DNA of 20,374 nt. Source: an archaeon. GTDB taxonomy: Archaea; Iainarchaeota; Iainarchaeia; Iainarchaeales; Iainarchaeaceae. A program made the translations under genes and the position numbers. This document shows, piece by piece, positions 17,260 through 20,374 of this stretch (position 1 is the first letter of the stretch; every line of letters starts with the position of its first letter). Under the pieces are notes generated by a model, which was given only the letters and a program-made list of their open reading frames with translations, did not search any database and was not told the DNA's origin. The stretch covers positions 1 to 20,374 of the forward strand of contig JANLGZ010000022.1 in assembly GCA_024653905.1 (NCBI GenBank), given 5' to 3'.

Positions 17260-18474
17260 ATGGATCAGGAAAAAATAGTTTCTAATGTTGTTACTCTTTG
17301 GTTTAAAGACCGTGAAACCCTCAAACGTTTTTTCATAATTATCGGACTTATTGTGCTGTTCAGTATTATAACTGCGGTTATTGTAATTGGGTTGGTTTTG
17401 CTTTTAGCTGGTCCAGCATCCTTAGATACTGTTGCAAATCCTCAGATACTGGAGCAGTTAGGTGTTGTTGGTCTGATTTTTATTTTAGTATTGGTGCCAT
17501 TGTTCCTATTTTTTGTTTTATTTCTCGGTTACCAGTTTTATAAAATAAATATAAGAGCATTGCAGGTTGTTGGTTTTGAAACTGCGCCGTTCAATTTTGT
17601 CAAATTTCTCAAAGCACTGATTTTTCTCTCATTGTATACTTCCTTTGCAGTTATCACCAGTTGGTTTCATGAAAAGTGGAGGATTTATTTTATTGCAATA
17701 TTTATCCTCGGGCTTTTCGGATTGCTTGGAGGGTTTTTATTTTCACCTCTCTTGTTTTTGTCGCTTTTAGCTTTGCTAATGTTTTGTCCTTATATTCTAG
17801 TCATGATTTACAATTCAATAAGGCTTTCAATGGGTAATTCTATTTATCTCCAGAAAAATCAGGGAGTTATAGATTCTGTTAAGGAATCATGGGTTTTAAC
17901 TGAGGGAAAAGCAGTGGAAATTTTTGCTGCTAATGTTATTGTTGGCATTGTGATTTTTATAATTGCACTTGGTCTGCTGGTTGTACAGTTCGGAATCCAA
18001 TTCTTTTTTTTGGTTCTTAACTTTGCATCAATAGGAGCCATTGCGGCAGGTTTGTTTAGTCTTTTTTATCAGCTTGTGTTAAATGTGATGCAGCAGTTTC
18101 TAAACCCAAGCATTTATGCACAGTTAAAAAATCAGGCTCCTTTAAGTCCACCTGAAAAATTGCAATCAACTGAAGTTTTTTCTGCACAGAATATTTTAAA
18201 CCAAAAACGTCAGGATGTTTCTAATTCAAGAAGAGCCGTTGTTCAAAACAGGGCCGCATCATCGGTTGAACAATCAGCAAAAATAAGCCAGTCTACTCCT
18301 GTAATGGATGGTCCTTTAACCATGAGTGAATCAAGTCAGGTTGAGAAACTTGTTGATTTGCTGAAAGATAAAACTCATGATTATTCCAAAGAAGACATGA
18401 TTCATGTTATGCAGGAAAAAGGTTACTCTACTAAGGTTGTAACTGCAGTCCTCAAAAAATTGAGGAAAAATTAA
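17260..18474 (+). CDS. Multi-pass membrane protein with helical C-terminal tail, unknown family
   Basis: I do not recognise the family. From ATG 17260 it has 404 residues: six or seven hydrophobic helices (about 23-50, 67-90, 117-136, 143-185 as one or two, 222-247, 250-282), then a polar linker (283-355) and a compact helical tail (357-404) containing YSKEDMIHVMQEKGYSTKVV. That tail resembles the short 'GYS...V' helical modules seen at the ends of many archaeal and CPR membrane proteins (my impression, not checked by search). An in-frame ATG at 17200 would add 20 residues, but it lies upstream of the BRE/TATA box, so it should not be transcribed from that promoter; 17260 is chosen. Transport, scaffold or membrane-remodelling roles are all possible. 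Its stop lies 3 bases from the stop of the convergent 36-codon gene. Confidence 0.85.
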   Translation: MDQEKIVSNVVTLWFKDRETLKRFFIIIGLIVLFSIITAVIVIGLVLLLAGPASLDTVANPQILEQLGVVGLIFILVLVPLFLFFVLFLGYQFYKINIRALQVVGFETAPFNFVKFLKALIFLSLYTSFAVITSWFHEKWRIYFIAIFILGLFGLLGGFLFSPLLFLSLLALLMFCPYILVMIYNSIRLSMGNSIYLQKNQGVIDSVKESWVLTEGKAVEIFAANVIVGIVIFIIALGLLVVQFGIQFFFLVLNFASIGAIAAGLFSLFYQLVLNVMQQFLNPSIYAQLKNQAPLSPPEKLQSTEVFSAQNILNQKRQDVSNSRRAVVQNRAASSVEQSAKISQSTPVMDGPLTMSESSQVEKLVDLLKDKTHDYSKEDMIHVMQEKGYSTKVVTAVLKKLRKN

Positions 18475-18477
18475 AAG

Positions 18478-18588
18478 TTATCTGCGGTCGCAGAAACTTT
18501 TGTGCGAACCGCTGATTACTTGTTTTGATTCAGCATTGCTGATTTCGAATACCTCATGGCATTCATTGCAATAATTTAATTGCATCAT
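18478..18588 (-). CDS. 36-residue Cys/His mini-protein (possible zinc finger)
   Basis: A very small gene, reading MMQLNYCNECHEVFEISNAE and continuing to a TAA stop at 18480. The metal-ligand candidates are Cys7-x2-Cys10 (with His11 adjacent), then His29-x3-Cys33, spaced as C-x2-C-x18-H-x3-C, a plausible single-zinc site. Support for translation comes from GAGGTGAT (18601-18594), a near-complete anti-Shine-Dalgarno match five bases before ATG 18588. It has no stop-prone or low-complexity look. TATA candidates lie at AATTTTTAAA (18620-18611; would give almost no leader) and ATTTTTTTAATA (18652-18641; would give a leader of about 30 bases). Possible roles include a small regulator or RNA/DNA-binding factor. 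No homologue is recalled. Confidence 0.65.
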   Translation of the reverse strand: MMQLNYCNECHEVFEISNAESKQVISGSHKSFCDRR

Positions 18589-18722
18589 TTTCTATCACCT
18601 CTTTATTAACTTTAAAAATTTCTTTTATTCAGAGAATCCGTATTAAAAAAATCCTAAAATTGTGTATCATTAATATTAGTGCACTTGGAATATAATAAAT
18701 TACCGATTTCCAAAAAATCCCT
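18589..18722 (-). promoter_or_regulatory. Promoter and ribosome binding region of the 36-residue protein
   Basis: This 134-base gap lies between the mini-protein start and the stop of the upstream membrane-protein gene, both on the minus strand. It holds the GAGGTGAT ribosome binding site (18601-18594) and two TATA-like boxes, ATTTTTTTAATA (18652-18641) being better placed to leave the ribosome binding site in the transcript. The rest is AT-rich with no further structure that I can support. Confidence 0.45.
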
Positions 18723-19883
18723 CTAATAGTAGATTACTGGCGGAAAAAGCACAGTATAGGCGATTCCTAGGAAAATGCTCATTGCTATGAGGAAAAATAC
18801 TGTCAGGAAAAACACTATTGCTCCTTGTATAATTCCTTTTTTTGAGGAAATATAAAGGCTCGGCAAAAACAGTAGGCCAAATGACACCAAAAGCCCCAGC
18901 AAACCAATAAGCATGGAAATCCATTGCAGTGAATAACTAAAAGAACTTATCATTGCTGCTATGAGGAATAAAACGCCTGTAGTTATTACAATTGCTGTTG
19001 CAGAACCAAAAGCAACAAGAGCACTATGAACATATTCGTTTCCTTTTGTGTTTTTTTCTTTTAGGTTTTTCAGATTAAGCCATTTTTTGATTTTTCTAAA
19101 CCCGAAAATTGAAACAATAATCAAAATAGCAGCTCCGATAATTCCTGCAATTACATCCAAAAAATAAAGTGCTAGCCAGTTTTCTCCGTAATTTCCTTTC
19201 ACATGAAAACTTTCAAAAGGATCTAAATTAGTTGCACTTTTAACCAAACCCTGTGCATTGCGTATGCTGTAATAATAATCCCGATAATAAGGCGATTCAA
19301 TTCCAACATCCTTTACTTGGGTCATTGCCATTTCTCCCATGAACCAGGTATTTGGTCTGTAATCAACTTCGGCTTCTCCGCCTTTCATAAATAATCCTTC
19401 CTGAACATTAATTGCAACTCTTAGGTTTTCAATGAGAATAGCATCTTTATCGATTATTGTTTTGAAATCAAAATTATAATTTCCGACCAAATCTTTTTCT
19501 GCGTACTTTGGTATTTTGTAAAACAGAACTATTGTACCTGTTCCGTTCATGGGGATGGATTCTTTTAATTCTAAATGAAGAATGGTTGCGCTGGAAGTTA
19601 AGGTTTTTGAATATTCAATAGGGCTTCTAACCGGACTTTCCTGTACTGCTTTGTAAACAACAACCTGACCTGGGATTTCTAAGTCAATCCATTTTCTGGG
19701 CTGGTTAAGCGTATTTTCAATATCAATCTGTGCTCTTACTATTGCATCTCCTTCTCCGTCAAAAGAAACAGCATAGTAATGATTCTTGTGGACATACCCG
19801 TCGCTTTGTGCGGCGAAAGCTACATTCATTTGTGAAAAGGTAAGCAGTAATGCCAATCCGATTAAAATAAAAAATTTCTTCAT
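18723..19883 (-). CDS. Membrane protein with signal peptide and beta-rich ectodomain, unknown family
   Basis: I do not recognise this 386-residue protein. A signal peptide (1-24, ending AFAAQ) leads to an extracellular domain of about 210 residues (25-235) with alternating hydrophobic strands such as GTGTIVLFYKIPKY and DAIVRAQIDIENTL, several Tyr-rich segments (ESPYYRDYYYSIRN), and no cysteines. Then come a transmembrane helix at about 236-261, a basic cytoplasmic loop (RKIKKWLNLKNLKEKNTK) and three more helices at about 289-313, 319-343 and 351-379. The overall plan (ectodomain, then a four-helix membrane anchor) suggests a sensor, adhesin or envelope component. A TATA box TATATAAA is centred about 24-25 bases before the ATG with no ribosome binding site, so the message is probably leaderless. 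Confidence 0.85.
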   Translation of the reverse strand: MKKFFILIGLALLLTFSQMNVAFAAQSDGYVHKNHYYAVSFDGEGDAIVRAQIDIENTLNQPRKWIDLEIPGQVVVYKAVQESPVRSPIEYSKTLTSSATILHLELKESIPMNGTGTIVLFYKIPKYAEKDLVGNYNFDFKTIIDKDAILIENLRVAINVQEGLFMKGGEAEVDYRPNTWFMGEMAMTQVKDVGIESPYYRDYYYSIRNAQGLVKSATNLDPFESFHVKGNYGENWLALYFLDVIAGIIGAAILIIVSIFGFRKIKKWLNLKNLKEKNTKGNEYVHSALVAFGSATAIVITTGVLFLIAAMISSFSYSLQWISMLIGLLGLLVSFGLLFLPSLYISSKKGIIQGAIVFFLTVFFLIAMSIFLGIAYTVLFPPVIYY

Positions 19884-19903
19884 GCAACAAATGTGTACGG
19901 AGA

Positions 19904-19911
19904 TTTATATA
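19904..19911 (-). promoter_or_regulatory. TATA box of the ectodomain membrane-protein gene
   Basis: The minus strand reads TATATAAA (19911-19904), an almost ideal archaeal TATA box, with its centre 24-25 bases from the ATG at 19883. Transcription should therefore start at or next to the start codon; no Shine-Dalgarno sequence intervenes. Confidence 0.6.
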
Positions 19912-19996
19912 CTGGTTTTGAAATTGTAAGTAAAAAGACTAAGAACTCAAATTAGTTAGGGTTAATAGTAGTAGTTAAAATTTTGGGGTTAAAATT

Positions 19997-20115
19997 GGAT
20001 AATAAAAATGAGGTGTTCGGGATCTCAAAACAATCTTAGCTTATTGTTTTTCTCTATACGCCGAGTGAGCCTGATCCCAAACAACCATAATAGAGGTTTT
20101 TTTCTATTACTTCCT
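19997..20115 (-). ncRNA. Candidate structured small RNA, unknown family
   Basis: Reading the minus strand: a TATA box (TTTATATAA, 20145-20137) predicts a start near 20115. Six bases later comes helix A, TAATAGA/TCTATTA (20109-20103 with 20094-20088, loop AAAAAACC). One base after it begins helix B, GG-bulged T-TGTTTGGGATC paired with GATCCCGAACACC (20086-20073 with 20024-20012), 13 pairs including one U-G wobble. Helix B encloses a 22-base single-stranded stretch and hairpin C, AAAACAAT/ATTGTTTT (20050-20043 with 20034-20027, loop AAGCTAAG). A TTTTTATT run follows at 20008-20001, like an archaeal terminator. The wobble pair becomes a C-A mismatch on the plus strand, which favours the minus strand. 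It matches no tRNA, 5S, SRP, RNase P or C/D-box pattern that I know. It could instead be an upstream leader element. Confidence 0.4.
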
Positions 20116-20374
20116 CAGTCCTTATTGGTGTCTTTCTTATATAAATGGTTACTGGTCTTAACCGTTTGTTCACTTTTTTATATACTAAATGACATTTTTT
20201 TGTTTAAGCAATATTGTATTTTAACCGCTTAAGTAGATAATTATAAGAAGGACTTTTCTAAAAAATAATTCTCTTGAACGCCGTCAAAGAATATATTTGT
20301 TCGCCTTGAAGGGAATGCGAATTAGATTGGTTTTGTTCATTGGTTTTTGTACCATTTTTCGTATTGCTTGTGGG
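20116..20374. other. AT-rich intergenic stretch at the right edge, no convincing gene
   Basis: This stretch holds a minus-strand TATA box (20145-20137) for the candidate RNA and a second TATA-like run (TATATAAAAAAG, 20184-20173). It also has a six-pair inverted repeat TTAAGC/GCTTAA (around 20204-20231) and two imperfect copies of TTG(AA/TT)CGCC 23 bases apart (20274-20282 and 20297-20305). At the very edge, short open frames exist on both strands (a minus-strand tail HKQYEKWYKNQ ending at 20337, and a plus-strand start MRIRLVLFIGFCTIF at 20315), but neither is long enough to call. Confidence 0.4.

Noticed and set aside
20010..20025. GAGGT/ATCTC stem with GTTCGGG loop, resembling a tRNA T-arm
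   Set aside because: The loop lacks the required TTCRA pattern, and no matching acceptor, D or anticodon arms lie at the right distances.
20008..20232. Plus-strand open frame of 74 codons at the right end
   Set aside because: It lacks a ribosome binding site and a well-placed TATA box, is Leu/Phe/Ser-rich as expected from T-rich sequence, and overlaps the candidate RNA. Not excluded, but not supported.
20274..20305. Two imperfect TTG(AA/TT)CGCC direct repeats 23 bases apart
   Set aside because: Only two short copies with two mismatches; no array or linked gene, so not called as an operator or CRISPR repeat.
20315..20374. Plus-strand frame with hydrophobic start MRIRLVLFIGFCTIF, resembling a signal peptide
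   Set aside because: Only 20 codons are visible, GAAGGGA directly touches the ATG with no spacing, and the TATA-like box is too close. The next sequence would be needed.
20337..20374. Minus-strand tail HKQYEKWYKNQ followed by a stop, possible end of a gene beyond the edge
   Set aside because: Twelve codons are too few to separate from chance; other frames are also open at the edge.

Overview
This AT-rich window almost certainly comes from an archaeon. It carries most of an A-type (archaeal) ATP synthase operon in the usual order (H-I-K-E-C-F-A-B on the minus strand). Transcription starts look like BRE/TATA boxes rather than -35/-10 boxes, ribosome binding sites match GGAGGTGAT, and several first genes appear leaderless. 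An archaeal TraB-type membrane protein and very tight gene packing fit a small-genome lineage such as DPANN or a relative, but no marker here settles the phylum.

Region 1 (1-7800, minus strand) is the ATP synthase operon: a two-helix membrane protein of unknown family, then atpH, atpI, atpK, atpE, atpC, atpF, atpA and the first 361 codons of atpB, which runs off the left edge. Four junctions use ATGA or GTGA overlaps, and the proteolipid gene atpK has the strongest ribosome binding site. A BRE/TATA pair lies about 70 bases upstream of the first gene. Region 2 (7800-9740) has a SufS-type cysteine desulfurase divergent from a CDP-alcohol phosphatidyltransferase. Region 3 (9750-10220) is a small hicB-hicA toxin-antitoxin pair.

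Region 4 (10218-12990) has a minus-strand TraB-family membrane protein divergent from a secreted, coiled-coil, membrane-anchored protein and a UPF0316 (DUF5698/DUF2179) membrane protein. Region 5 (12991-16995, minus strand) contains a divergent-type CTP synthase followed by a tightly coupled pair of amide-forming ligases: a GCS2-type carboxylate-amine ligase and a RimK-like ATP-grasp enzyme. Together these two could build a gamma-glutamyl peptide, a small thiol or a peptide tag.

Region 6 (17000-19883) has a multi-pass membrane protein with a small helical C-terminal tail, a 36-residue Cys/His protein with a near-perfect ribosome binding site, and a large membrane protein with a beta-rich ectodomain. 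Region 7 (19884-20374) has no convincing protein gene. It does hold a candidate structured RNA on the minus strand: TATA box, two adjacent helices, a nested hairpin, then a U-run.

All three convergent gene pairs in the window are separated by only 0-3 bases. The strongest leads for something undescribed are the structured RNA, the 36-residue Cys/His protein, the GCS2/ATP-grasp cassette and the small membrane protein leading the ATP synthase operon.
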